Shown one piece after another: positions 7,904 to 15,982 of a stretch of 25,334 nt of DNA. Made by a program: the position numbers and the translations under genes. The stretch lies in the NCBI GenBank assembly GCA_011526335.1, contig WTJB01000308.1, positions 1 through 25,334 on the forward strand, in the 5' to 3' direction. The notes beneath the pieces were generated by a model, which was given only the letters and a program-made list of their open reading frames with translations, had not been told where the DNA came from and did no database searches. Within the stretch, counting starts at the first letter, position 1. Every line of letters starts with the position of its first letter. This DNA is from Candidatus Arcticimaribacter sp. (GTDB lineage: Bacteria > Bacteroidota > Bacteroidia > Flavobacteriales > Flavobacteriaceae).

Positions 7904-9175
7904 ATGCTGTCACTAAAGTACCTAAGAGAAAATAAATCAGACGCAATACAAGGTCTCGCCAAAAGAAACTTTACCGATACTGCCCTGATAGACCAGATCA
8001 TTTCATTGGATCAAAAACGCCGAAAGACGCAATCGCAATTGGATGAACTTCTGGCGGAAGCCAACACCATTGCCAAACAAATTGGACAGTTGTTTAAAAC
8101 GGGGAAAGCCGATGAAGCGCAAGCGCTAAAAGAGCGTTCTGGAGAGATCAAAAAACAATCCAAGGCCTTACAAGAAGAACTGCAAAGTACCGAAAGAGAA
8201 CTGCAAGAAGCTAGAGTACAAGTGCCTAATGTTCCCAAAAGCATCGTGCCTGCTGGGAGCACAGAAGAAGACAATGAGGTGGTGCGTAATGAAGGGGAAA
8301 TTCCAACGCTCATGGAAGGGGCCCTACCGCACTGGGAACTCGCTAAAAAATATGATCTTATCGACTTTGACCTGGGAAGCAAAATTACGGGAGCAGGGTT
8401 TCCGGTATACAAAGGAAAAGGAGCGCGCCTACAACGTGCGTTGATCAATTATTTTTTAGACCACAACACTTCAGCTGGCTATCAAGAAACCCAAGTCCCT
8501 CATTTAGTCAATGAGGATTCTGCCTATGGTACGGGACAATTGCCCGACAAAGAGGGGCAAATGTATCACGTTACAGGGGACAACCTCTACCTGATTCCTA
8601 CAGCAGAAGTACCCCTAACCAATATTTACCGAAACGAGTTGTTGGAAGAACGTCAATTGCCAATTGCTTTAACTGGCTATACCCCTTGTTTCCGAAGAGA
8701 AGCAGGAAGTTATGGGGCACATGTACGTGGACTCAATCGTTTGCATCAATTCGACAAAGTAGAAATTGTTCGATTCGAAACCCCCGAACGTTCTGAAGCT
8801 GCTTTAGAAGAAATGATTTCTCATGTAGAAAGCCTTTTAAAAACACTTCATCTCCCGTATCGTATTTTGCGTCTTTGTGGGGGTGATTTAGGGTTTACCT
8901 CTGCGCTAACCTACGACTTCGAACTGTTTTCAACAGCACAAAACAAATGGTTAGAAATAAGTTCTGTTTCGACCTTTGAAAGCTACCAAGCCGAACGTTT
9001 ACAGCTACGCTATAGAACGGCTGATGGATCGAAGCAATTGGTGCATACCCTCAACGGAAGTTCTTTGGCTCTCCCCCGTGTGTTGGCAGCGCTACTGGAA
9101 AACTGTCAAACTCCTGAAGGAATCATTATCCCTGAAGCCTTGGTGCCCTATACAGGTTTTAAACGCATTGACTAA
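7904..9175 (+). CDS. serS: Seryl-tRNA synthetase
   Basis: This class II synthetase charges tRNA-Ser (and tRNA-Sec where present) with serine. The 423-residue protein has the long N-terminal coiled-coil arm (about 33-105) that contacts the tRNA variable arm. The catalytic core shows TAEVPLT (233-239), motif 2 FRREAGSYG (263-271) and motif 3 with GSSLALPRVLAALLE (385-399). The start is ATG at 7904, 15 bases after ribF. The stop is followed immediately by the ATG of the DUF4286 gene, with one base between, indicating tight translational linkage. Residues look complete and ordinary. Confidence 0.97.
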   Translation: MLSLKYLRENKSDAIQGLAKRNFTDTALIDQIISLDQKRRKTQSQLDELLAEANTIAKQIGQLFKTGKADEAQALKERSGEIKKQSKALQEELQSTERELQEARVQVPNVPKSIVPAGSTEEDNEVVRNEGEIPTLMEGALPHWELAKKYDLIDFDLGSKITGAGFPVYKGKGARLQRALINYFLDHNTSAGYQETQVPHLVNEDSAYGTGQLPDKEGQMYHVTGDNLYLIPTAEVPLTNIYRNELLEERQLPIALTGYTPCFRREAGSYGAHVRGLNRLHQFDKVEIVRFETPERSEAALEEMISHVESLLKTLHLPYRILRLCGGDLGFTSALTYDFELFSTAQNKWLEISSVSTFESYQAERLQLRYRTADGSKQLVHTLNGSSLALPRVLAALLENCQTPEGIIIPEALVPYTGFKRID

Positions 9176-9176
9176 T

Positions 9177-9491
9177 ATGATTATTTACAACGTAACAGCC
9201 CATATAGAACCTTCTATTGAGAAAGACTGGTTAAACTGGATGGAAGAAAAACACCTCCCAGACATGCTTGCCACAGGAAAATTTACGGCAGCAAAGGTGT
9301 TTAAAGTCATAACCGATCAGGATATGGGGGGAGTAAGTTATGCTGCACAATACCTCTGCAATAACAGAGCAGACTATACGGCCTATTTAGAAGAAAATGC
9401 AGCAGCACTCAGAAAAGAAGGCTTAGAACGCTACGGGGACAAAGTGCTTTATTTCCGTACAGAACTGCAACACCAATTTACACAACAATGA
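9177..9491 (+). CDS. DUF4286 family protein
   Basis: The 104-residue protein begins [18 protein letters not shown] at the ATG directly after the serS stop. The frame stays open upstream, but that part is only a shadow of serS. The sequence fits the DUF4286 family of short cytoplasmic proteins in Bacteroidota, with a probable ferredoxin-like alpha+beta fold. It has a beta strand at the start, an amphipathic helix with EEKHLPDML, a central VSYAAQYLC strand and a helical region with [17 protein letters not shown]. No signal peptide, membrane segment or catalytic motif is seen. Its stop overlaps the rsmA start by 4 bp (ATGA). The position between serS and rsmA suggests, but does not prove, a link to translation or tRNA/rRNA metabolism. 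Confidence 0.85.
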   Translation: MIIYNVTAHIEPSIEKDWLNWMEEKHLPDMLATGKFTAAKVFKVITDQDMGGVSYAAQYLCNNRADYTAYLEENAAALRKEGLERYGDKVLYFRTELQHQFTQQ

Positions 9492-10273
9492 AAGCCGTTC
9501 GCCCAAAGAAAAATTTAGGGCAGCACTTTCTGAGGGATCTCACCATTGCACAGCGCATTGCAGACACCCTTACATTTGACACCTACGATACTGCGCTAGA
9601 AATTGGTCCGGGCATGGGCGTACTCACTCAGTTTTTACCTTTTGAACAAGAGAAAATAAAGCTGATTGAAATTGACCGAGAGTCTATCGCTTATCTACAA
9701 GCAAAATACCCAAACCATACCGAACACATCTTAGAAGCAGATTTTTTAAAACTAGATTTAACCCACCATTTCGGCAATCAGCCACTGGCCATCATCGGAA
9801 ACTTTCCGTATAATATTTCTACCCAGATTGTTTTTAAAACACTTGAAAATCGCGAGCGTATCCCCTTTTTTTCAGGCATGTTTCAAAAGGAAGTAGCCCA
9901 GCGTATTTGCGAACCCCCGGGATCTAAACGCTACGGAATTTTATCTGTGCTGACGCAATTGTTTTATGAAACCACCTACCTCTTTACGGTTCCTCCTGCG
10001 GTATTTAATCCGCCACCAAAAGTAGATTCTGGCGTGATTTGTTTGAGGAGAAAAGAAAATTACACTTTGGATTGCAATGAAGATTTGCTCTTTAAGATCG
10101 TAAAACTGAGTTTTCAACAAAGACGAAAAACACTCCGAAATAGCTTAAAAACATTACAACTTCCTAAAAGTATTTCAGAAGATAGTATCTTTGACCAACG
10201 CCCAGAGAAACTCTCGGGGGATGCCTTTGTTGCACTAACCAAAAAAATTGAGCATGGCCAACTTTCAACTTGA
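9488..10273 (+). CDS. rsmA: 16S rRNA dimethyladenosine transferase
   Basis: RsmA (KsgA) uses S-adenosylmethionine to dimethylate two adjacent adenines near the 3' end of 16S rRNA, a late small-subunit maturation step. The 261-residue protein shows the N-terminal NLGQHFL (9-15), the SAM-binding [10 protein letters not shown] (38-47), acidic E61/D63 after motif II, and the target-base motif NFPY (105-108). The C-terminal helical domain includes [12 protein letters not shown]. The ATG overlaps the DUF4286 stop by 4 bp, and the 3' end overlaps the mgtE start by 20 bp, so translation along this operon is probably coupled. Confidence 0.97.
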   Translation: MKAVRPKKNLGQHFLRDLTIAQRIADTLTFDTYDTALEIGPGMGVLTQFLPFEQEKIKLIEIDRESIAYLQAKYPNHTEHILEADFLKLDLTHHFGNQPLAIIGNFPYNISTQIVFKTLENRERIPFFSGMFQKEVAQRICEPPGSKRYGILSVLTQLFYETTYLFTVPPAVFNPPPKVDSGVICLRRKENYTLDCNEDLLFKIVKLSFQQRRKTLRNSLKTLQLPKSISEDSIFDQRPEKLSGDAFVALTKKIEHGQLST

Positions 10274-11612
10274 CGAGCTTTTTCTCTCAACGTTAAAAGC
10301 ATGGGTAGCAGAGCAAGCCGATCAAAAGATCCGCAAACACCTGCACGAACTTCACTATGCCGATATTGCTGAGATCATTGAAGATCTCGAACTCAACCAG
10401 GCGGTCTATATCATAAAACTCCTCGATACAGAAAAAACAGCGGATGCCTTAGCAGAAGTAGATGAAGATTTTCGAGAGCGTATAATGACCCAACTCTCAG
10501 CCAAAGAAATTGCAACAGAGGTAGAAGAACTGGATACGGATGATGCCGCCGATTTGATTGCTGAGTTACCCGACGAAAGGAAAGAAAAAGTACTGGCTCA
10601 GATCGAAGATCCCGAGCATTTAAGTGATATACGAGAACTTCTAAAGTACGATGAAGACACGGCGGGAAGTCTTATGGCAAAAGAATTGGTGAAAGTCAAA
10701 GAAGATCTCAGTGTGTTGAAATGTGTGAATGAAATGCGGGCACAAGCAGAGCATGTCACGCGGGTGCATTCCATATATGTTGTGAGTGCCACGAATAAAT
10801 TGTTGGGACGCCTATCGCTTAAAGATCTTTTGACAGCCAATTCTCGCGCAAAAGTCAAAGATATTTTTATCCCTAAAGTAGATTTTGTCTACGTAGATGA
10901 AGACGTACAAGAGGTGGCTAAAATCATGTCAAAATACGATTTGGAGGCCATCCCGGTCGTCAATAAAAAGAAGCAACTTTTAGGTAGAATCACGATTGAT
11001 GATATTGTAGATGTCATAAAAGAAGAAGCCGACAAAGACTACCAAATGGCAGCAGGTATATCGAATGATGTCGAAGCCGATGATACGATTGTAGAACTTA
11101 CACGCGCCCGATTGCCTTGGTTGTTTTTGGGGCTTTTAGGAGGGCTAGGTAGTGTTTTTATCCTTAAAGATTTCGAAAGCATTATGACACAACCTCAACT
11201 GCGGAGTTTGTTTTTTTACACCCCCTTGATTGCAGCCATGGCAGGAAATGTAGGGGTACAATCTTCGGCCATTATTGTACAAGGTTTGGCCAATGATGTG
11301 GTAAAAGGGTCTTTGGTAAAAAGACTTTTAAAAGAAATTGGCCTTAGTCTTATCAACGGCTTTTTTCTTTCGATGGTCTTAATTGCCTTCGGTCTAATCG
11401 TTCAACAAGAACTCATCTTGAGCGTAACTGTTGCGGTGTCGATGATGGGCGTTATCGTCGTTGCTGCGCTGATTGGCACTTTTGTTCCCATTGTTTTAGA
11501 CAAAAGAGGCATCGATCCTGCCATAGCAACAGGACCGTTTATTACTACCTCCAATGATATTTTTGGGATTTTCTTGTTTTTCTATATCGCCCAACTGATA
11601 TTAGGATTTTAA
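10254..11612 (+). CDS. mgtE: Magnesium transporter MgtE
   Basis: MgtE is a homodimeric Mg2+ channel gated by cytoplasmic Mg2+ sensing. The 452-residue product shows the helical N domain (about 5-130, with [12 protein letters not shown]), two CBS domains (about 131-255) and five hydrophobic segments between 285 and 452. The membrane part carries [16 protein letters not shown] (331-346) and [15 protein letters not shown] (421-435), which contains the conserved Asp of the ion pore (D435). I chose the ATG at 10254 ([10 protein letters not shown]); a TTG at 10248 would add two residues. Either start lies inside the rsmA 3' end. The stop is followed one base later by the next ATG. Confidence 0.95.
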   Translation: MANFQLDELFLSTLKAWVAEQADQKIRKHLHELHYADIAEIIEDLELNQAVYIIKLLDTEKTADALAEVDEDFRERIMTQLSAKEIATEVEELDTDDAADLIAELPDERKEKVLAQIEDPEHLSDIRELLKYDEDTAGSLMAKELVKVKEDLSVLKCVNEMRAQAEHVTRVHSIYVVSATNKLLGRLSLKDLLTANSRAKVKDIFIPKVDFVYVDEDVQEVAKIMSKYDLEAIPVVNKKKQLLGRITIDDIVDVIKEEADKDYQMAAGISNDVEADDTIVELTRARLPWLFLGLLGGLGSVFILKDFESIMTQPQLRSLFFYTPLIAAMAGNVGVQSSAIIVQGLANDVVKGSLVKRLLKEIGLSLINGFFLSMVLIAFGLIVQQELILSVTVAVSMMGVIVVAALIGTFVPIVLDKRGIDPAIATGPFITTSNDIFGIFLFFYIAQLILGF

Positions 11613-11613
11613 T

Positions 11614-12558
11614 ATGCATATTCTTCACCTAGACGAAAATCATCCGCTACTGCTCGAGATGCTCGAAAAAGCGGGCTTTCAAAATTCGATAGATTACTCC
11701 TCCACAAAAGAAGAAATTTGCGCAAAACTCGCTGCCTATGATGGCATCATTATCCGCAGTCGTTTCCCTGTAGATGCAGACTTTTTACGGCATGGAACCC
11801 GCTTAAAATTTATTGGGCGCGTTGGGGCAGGTGTAGAAAATATCGACCTGAATTATGCCCAAAAATTAGGGATTCAATTGTTTTCTGCTCCCCTAGGAAA
11901 CAGCAATGCTGTGGGCGAACACGCCTTGGGAATGTTGCTGGGCTTGACCAATAAATTGTTCTTGGCGCATCAAAGCATTCAAAGCGGAAAATGGCAAAGG
12001 GAGGCCCATAGAGGAGTAGAATTGGAAGGAAAAACTGTCGGTATAATCGGCTATGGAAACATGGGGAAAAGCTTTGCCAAAAAGCTCTATGGATTTGACG
12101 TAAAAGAGGTGATTTTTTATGACATCCTCCCCCTTGAAAAGGACAAATATGCTCGCCCAGTATCCCTAGAAACCTTACAGCAATCCGCAGATATTATAAG
12201 TTTACATACTCCACAAACCGCTCTGACGCAAAAGATGATCAATGGTCCTTTTTTTGAAAAGATGAAAAACCCCTTTTGGCTAATCAACACGGCTAGGGGA
12301 AGTGCCGTCGTGACTTCCGATCTGGTCCGAGCGCTTAAAAGTGGAAAAGTTCTTGGGGCTGCATTGGATGTTTTAGAATACGAGAAAAGCTCTTTTGAAA
12401 ATCTTTTTGAGGCTTCCGAAGAAAACGCGGATATGGAATATCTTTTAAAGGCTCCCAACGTACTTTTATCTCCACACGTTGCTGGATGGTCCAAAGAAAG
12501 TCATCAAAAACTGGCGCAAATCATCGCCCAAAAAATCATTGCTGCTTTCGGCAATTAA
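11614..12558 (+). CDS. D-2-hydroxyacid dehydrogenase, SerA-like
   Basis: This 314-residue cytoplasmic NAD-dependent dehydrogenase has the two-domain fold of the D-2-hydroxyacid family. It shows a Rossmann GYGNMG loop (146-151), an Asp at 170 that favours NAD over NADP, and catalytic R228 in NTARG, E257 in LDVLEYE and H288 in SPHVAGW. It lacks the C-terminal ACT domain of E. coli SerA, as is common in Bacteroidota short forms. 3-phosphoglycerate dehydrogenase (serine synthesis) is possible, but no serC or serB is nearby, so substrate is undecided. It is the last gene of the ribF operon. Its TAA shares the palindrome TTAA (12555-12558) with the stop of the convergent aspartate kinase gene; no hairpin terminator separates them. 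Confidence 0.88.
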   Translation: MHILHLDENHPLLLEMLEKAGFQNSIDYSSTKEEICAKLAAYDGIIIRSRFPVDADFLRHGTRLKFIGRVGAGVENIDLNYAQKLGIQLFSAPLGNSNAVGEHALGMLLGLTNKLFLAHQSIQSGKWQREAHRGVELEGKTVGIIGYGNMGKSFAKKLYGFDVKEVIFYDILPLEKDKYARPVSLETLQQSADIISLHTPQTALTQKMINGPFFEKMKNPFWLINTARGSAVVTSDLVRALKSGKVLGAALDVLEYEKSSFENLFEASEENADMEYLLKAPNVLLSPHVAGWSKESHQKLAQIIAQKIIAAFGN

Positions 12559-13814
12559 TCCCGCTTAATGACCACTTGCAGGGTTTCTTTGGTGCGTTGT
12601 TCCAAGAGGATTTTATCTGCTTGATCCCTTACTTTTTCTTTGGCGGCTTGATCAAAATGGCGAATGGTGAATAGGTCTACCCCCTCGGTAACATCGACCT
12701 TAAACTTTGATCGCAAAATCTGCAATAACTCTTCCAGACGATTGTACTTATTGTTGACCACAACAGAGAAACTAATGGCGGAATTTTGAATCAATTCTAC
12801 CCGCATTTGGCACTGGGATAAAAGCGCAAATATTTCGCTTATGTTCTTTTCTACAATAAATGAAAAGTCTAAAGAAGACAGCTTTAACAATACCTGATTT
12901 TGCTTTAGAATATAACAAGGAACATGGGGATCTAGGGTTTTTCCTTTAGACACAGCAGTTCCCGCGCCTTCAGGTTCAATAAATGACTTTACGAATAAGG
13001 GGATCTCCTTTCGTTGTAAGGGTTGTAATGTCTTGGGGTGAATTACAGATGCTCCATAAAAGGCCAATTCTATGGCTTCCCGATAAGATATTTGATTCAA
13101 CAAAACCGTGTCTTGAAAATGTCTTGGATCTCCATTTAATACCCCAGGAACATCTTTCCAAATGGTAACGGAAGTAGCACCCAACACATAGGCAAAAATT
13201 GCCGCTGAATAATCTGACCCTTCGCGGCCTAGCGTTGTGGTAAAATTGTTGGAATCACTCCCGATAAAACCTTGTGATAAAATCAACTTCCCTGAGGATA
13301 CCGCAGCATTGATATGGGTGCTTGTGGCTTCCCAATCTAGATTTGCATCACGATAATAGTCATCTGTTTTTACACAGCTACGCGCATCTAACCATTGCGT
13401 TTCTAATCCAATATGGTTTAAATAATGAGCTATAATGGTGGTAGAAATTAATTCTCCAAAACTTACTGTTTGATCATATACAAAGCTATAATTTGGCGAT
13501 TTTGTATTGGATAAAAAGGTTTTCATCTCCCCAATCAAGGCCTTTAACTTATCCTTTAAAGGAGCGTCTTGATCGCCCATCAAATCTGAAATTATTTCTT
13601 GATGAAATTGCTCTAGCGCTAAAAGCTGTGCGGTGAAATCTGGAGAAGCGTTAAAATACAATTCTACGATCTCCTCTAGTGCATTGGTGGTTTTTCCCAT
13701 AGCTGAGACGATGACCAGAGTATCTTTATATCCCGTTGTTTTAAGGACTTTAGCCATGTTTTTTACTCCTGCAGCATCTTTTACCGATGCTCCTCCAAAC
13801 TTATATATTCTCAT
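12555..13814 (-). CDS. lysC: Aspartate kinase (monofunctional)
   Basis: Aspartate kinase phosphorylates aspartate at the entry to Lys, Thr, Met and diaminopimelate synthesis. The 419-residue product starts MRIYKFGGASV; the usual KFGGTS has Ala for Thr, which also occurs in other Bacteroidota kinases. Further signatures are TTLGREGSDYSA (193-204) and WKDVPGVLNGDPR (219-231). The C-terminal part (about 305-419) is the tandem ACT regulatory region, so feedback control by Lys or Thr is likely, though the effector cannot be read. There is no fused homoserine dehydrogenase. Its start overlaps the 3' end of the upstream GNAT gene by 14 bp, so it is probably co-transcribed with it. Confidence 0.93.
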   Translation of the reverse strand: MRIYKFGGASVKDAAGVKNMAKVLKTTGYKDTLVIVSAMGKTTNALEEIVELYFNASPDFTAQLLALEQFHQEIISDLMGDQDAPLKDKLKALIGEMKTFLSNTKSPNYSFVYDQTVSFGELISTTIIAHYLNHIGLETQWLDARSCVKTDDYYRDANLDWEATSTHINAAVSSGKLILSQGFIGSDSNNFTTTLGREGSDYSAAIFAYVLGATSVTIWKDVPGVLNGDPRHFQDTVLLNQISYREAIELAFYGASVIHPKTLQPLQRKEIPLFVKSFIEPEGAGTAVSKGKTLDPHVPCYILKQNQVLLKLSSLDFSFIVEKNISEIFALLSQCQMRVELIQNSAISFSVVVNNKYNRLEELLQILRSKFKVDVTEGVDLFTIRHFDQAAKEKVRDQADKILLEQRTKETLQVVIKRD

Positions 13815-14301
13815 TGCTGTTATTTTCTATGTATTTATTAATGGTCTCTTGGTCCATCTGCACTGTCTTCCAGTCTTGCAATACCTTGGCACCAGAACTT
13901 TCATAAAATTTTATGGCAGGGGTGTTCCAATCCAAAACAACCCACTCTACTCGTCGTACATTTTGTTTTTTGGCTTCCGCCAAAAAGGCCGAATACAATG
14001 CGGTACCCACCCCTTTTCCTCTGTAAGCATTCGAAACAATTAGATCTTCTAAATGCAAGGTAACTCCTTTCCAAGTAGAATAACGCGGATAATACAGCGC
14101 CATACCAACAACCTTTTGGTCCATTTCGGCCAAGAGACAATCGAAACGTTTTGGTGTAGAGAATCCATCATTCTCTAGCTCAGACAAGCTGAGCTCAACT
14201 GCATCGGGCTCCTTTTCAAAATCGGCCAACTCCTGAATCAGTCGTAGCACCTCAGGCATATCCCCTTTTTGAGCAAAACGTAAATGAATTTTAGCGTCCA
14301 T
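13801..14301 (-). CDS. GNAT family N-acetyltransferase, diamine-acetyltransferase-like
   Basis: The 166-residue protein is a single GNAT domain that would transfer acetyl from acetyl-CoA to an amine. The pyrophosphate-binding motif is RGKGVG (94-99) and the C-terminal motif is FYESSGA (132-138). The N-terminal pattern LIQELADFEKEPD (21-33) and the WVVLDWN segment resemble spermidine/spermine acetyltransferases, so a small polyamine-like or thialysine-like substrate is plausible but unproven. I chose the ATG at 14301; a TTG at 14310 would add three residues but falls inside the putative -7 box at 14308-14315. The gene lies just upstream of lysC with a 14-bp overlap. Confidence 0.88.
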   Translation of the reverse strand: MDAKIHLRFAQKGDMPEVLRLIQELADFEKEPDAVELSLSELENDGFSTPKRFDCLLAEMDQKVVGMALYYPRYSTWKGVTLHLEDLIVSNAYRGKGVGTALYSAFLAEAKKQNVRRVEWVVLDWNTPAIKFYESSGAKVLQDWKTVQMDQETINKYIENNSNENI

Positions 14302-14307
14302 AGGCAG

Positions 14308-14315
14308 CAAAAGTA
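14308..14315 (-). promoter_or_regulatory. Putative -7 box for GNAT-lysC
   Basis: On the minus strand TACTTTTG matches TAnnTTTG and ends only 6 bases before the ATG at 14301. Transcription would then start at or within a few bases of the start codon, implying a leaderless or near-leaderless mRNA. No -33 TTG is seen at normal spacing. Confidence 0.4.
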
Positions 14316-14354
14316 AAGTATTCGTGCTCGTTTTCAGCGCGAACTAAATATTTA

Positions 14355-14367
14355 TAACATTATGTTA
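14355..14367. repeat. 13-bp palindrome upstream of the GNAT promoter
   Basis: TAACAT-T-ATGTTA is a perfect palindrome around one central base, in the 68-base gap between the alpha/beta hydrolase stop and the GNAT start. It could be a regulator site about 50-65 bases upstream of the presumed GNAT start point. The AT-rich composition means chance cannot be excluded. Confidence 0.3.
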
Positions 14368-14369
14368 GA

Positions 14370-15149
14370 TTACTGTGCTTTTTCTAACCAATCATGGATT
14401 GTATTGCGGAAATCTTCAGGATTTTCAGCATGCAGCCAATGCCCCGCTTTTTCTATGGTAGCAAAACTTGCCTTTGGAAATTGCTTGACGATACCTGCTT
14501 GGTCGCCTTCAACGATATAATCAGATTCAGCCCCCTTGAGAAATAAGGTTGGAAGATCTACCATGATATGATCTGGCAAGGCTTGTACGACAGTTTCTAC
14601 GGCTTGTTTTAGTACCGCTATATTTAGCCGTAATCCCAACACCCCCTTTTCTTTCCAATACAGGTTTTTCATCAAAAATTGGCGGGTCCCAAAATCAGGG
14701 ACATAGGCTTGAAGTTGGACCTCGGCTTCTTTTCTGGTTTCGATACGATTGAAATCCAAGGACGCCAATCCATTGAGTATATCGTGGTGATGAGGGACAT
14801 ATCCTTTGACCCCCATATCAGCCACAATCAAACGATCTACGGTGTCGGGATACTTCCCCGCATAATGCATTATGGTTTTTCCCCCCATCGAATGCCCTAA
14901 AAGGGTGCAGTTTTCTATGGCAGAAGCCTTGATGTAATTTCTCAAATCTTCTGCTAGCACAGGATAATCAAAAATGTCACTCCAAAAACTTCTTCCGTGA
15001 TTTCGCTGATCCAATAAATGGACTGTCCACCCCTCCTCTACCCATCTTTTGGCGTGGGTTTTCCAGTTGTCTCCCATCCCCAAAAAGCCATGCAATATGA
15101 TGAGATGGCGGGAGTGTTCTCCGAATACTTGCGCATGCAATTGACTCAT
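14370..15149 (-). CDS. Alpha/beta hydrolase, YbfF-like esterase
   Basis: The 259-residue protein is a single alpha/beta hydrolase domain without signal peptide, so it is cytoplasmic. It shows the oxyanion-hole HGFLG (20-24), DQRNHGRS (47-54) and the nucleophile elbow GHSMGG with Ser87. The likely acid is Asp in the KGAESDYI segment and the catalytic His is in KAGHWLHAE. The DQRNHGRS and HSMGGK patterns resemble E. coli YbfF and eukaryotic ABHD11, thioesterase/esterase-type enzymes; the natural substrate is unknown. It follows pdxJ with a 3-base gap, so the two form one transcript. Confidence 0.88.
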   Translation of the reverse strand: MSQLHAQVFGEHSRHLIILHGFLGMGDNWKTHAKRWVEEGWTVHLLDQRNHGRSFWSDIFDYPVLAEDLRNYIKASAIENCTLLGHSMGGKTIMHYAGKYPDTVDRLIVADMGVKGYVPHHHDILNGLASLDFNRIETRKEAEVQLQAYVPDFGTRQFLMKNLYWKEKGVLGLRLNIAVLKQAVETVVQALPDHIMVDLPTLFLKGAESDYIVEGDQAGIVKQFPKASFATIEKAGHWLHAENPEDFRNTIHDWLEKAQ

Positions 15150-15152
15150 GAT

Positions 15153-15866
15153 TTATTGAAGTTTTTGTAGGTATAACGGCACTACATTTTCAAACCCGAG
15201 ATAGAGGGATTCGCAGATAAGCGCATGCCCGATAGAAACTTCTAAAAGCTCAGGTATATTTTTGGCAAAATAGGCTATGTTGTCTAGGCTCAAGTCGTGA
15301 CCTGCATTTATCCCCAAGCCCAAAGCATTGGCTTTTTCAGCTGCTGCAATGTATGGGGCTATGGCTGCATCGCGATCTTCGTGATAATGACGAGCATAAG
15401 ATTCTGTATACAATTCTATCCGGTCTGTACCTGTGGCTTTGGCGCCTTCGACCATTTCTAGGACTGGATCAACAAAAATAGAGGTGCGTATACCGGCCTC
15501 CTTAAAGGTTTTTATGATGGCTTGTAAATGGGATTGATGCTGTATGGTATCCCATCCGGCGTCTGAGGTTAAGGCATCCACTGCATCTGGAACTAAAGTA
15601 ACCTGGTCCGGTTTTACAGCAAGAACCAACTCTATAAATTTTGGATTGGGATTGCCTTCAATATTGAACTCTGTATGGACCACTGCAGGAAGTTCTCTAG
15701 CATCAGAATAACGGATATGGCGTTCGTCTGGACGAGGATGTATGGTTATGCCTTGGGCACCGTAGGATTGTAAATCTGTCGCCACCTGAAGTAAATCAGG
15801 GGCGTTTCCTCCTCTAGCATTTCGCAAAGTGGCGACTTTATTTATGTTTACGCTAAGACGTGTCAT
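15153..15866 (-). CDS. pdxJ: Pyridoxine 5'-phosphate synthase
   Basis: PdxJ condenses 1-deoxyxylulose 5-phosphate with 3-amino-2-oxopropyl phosphate to give pyridoxine 5'-phosphate in the DXP-dependent vitamin B6 pathway. The product starts [20 protein letters not shown], the classical PdxJ N-terminus, from the ATG at 15866. A TTG at 15881 would add five residues but overlaps the putative -7 box. Key residues align with the E. coli enzyme: H43 and R45 in HPRPDE, E70 in HTEFNIE and the His in GINAGHDLS. At 237 residues it is full length. It is divergent from nadK and leads a two-gene transcript with the hydrolase. Confidence 0.97.
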   Translation of the reverse strand: MTRLSVNINKVATLRNARGGNAPDLLQVATDLQSYGAQGITIHPRPDERHIRYSDARELPAVVHTEFNIEGNPNPKFIELVLAVKPDQVTLVPDAVDALTSDAGWDTIQHQSHLQAIIKTFKEAGIRTSIFVDPVLEMVEGAKATGTDRIELYTESYARHYHEDRDAAIAPYIAAAEKANALGLGINAGHDLSLDNIAYFAKNIPELLEVSIGHALICESLYLGFENVVPLYLQKLQ

Positions 15867-15878
15867 CTTTTTTTTGGA

Positions 15879-15886
15879 CAAATTTA
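15879..15886 (-). promoter_or_regulatory. Putative -7 box for pdxJ
   Basis: On the minus strand TAAATTTG matches TAnnTTTG and ends 12 bases before the pdxJ ATG; the short leader between them is A-rich. No -33 TTG at normal spacing was found. Confidence 0.45.
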
Positions 15887-15957
15887 CGAACTTAATTGGC
15901 CATAAAGGCCTGATTTAGTTTTGAAATCACAATTCTTCATCCTAAGGTATTGTTTTG

Positions 15958-15965
15958 TACTTTTG
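15958..15965 (+). promoter_or_regulatory. Putative -7 box for nadK
   Basis: TACTTTTG matches TAnnTTTG and ends 17 bases before the nadK ATG at 15983. An AAGGG at 15976-15980 may serve as a ribosome-binding site. The box lies downstream of the alternative TTG start at 15950, which argues against that start. Confidence 0.45.
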
Positions 15966-15982
15966 ATAAAAATATAAGGGAT

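Noticed and set aside
8011..8448. 145-codon open frame on the minus strand inside serS
   Set aside because: It is antisense to conserved serS coding sequence, has low-complexity Ser/Arg-rich product and no gene-like context; a shadow frame.
8976..9176. 67-codon N-terminal extension of the DUF4286 gene
   Set aside because: It is the alternate frame of the serS 3' end; the family begins at the ATG at 9177.
12117..12494. 125-codon minus-strand frame inside the dehydrogenase gene
   Set aside because: Opposes a clear Rossmann-fold gene; product matches no family I recognise.
13633..14043. 136-codon plus-strand frame across lysC and the GNAT gene
   Set aside because: Spans the junction of two well-supported opposite-strand genes and shows no recognisable domain.
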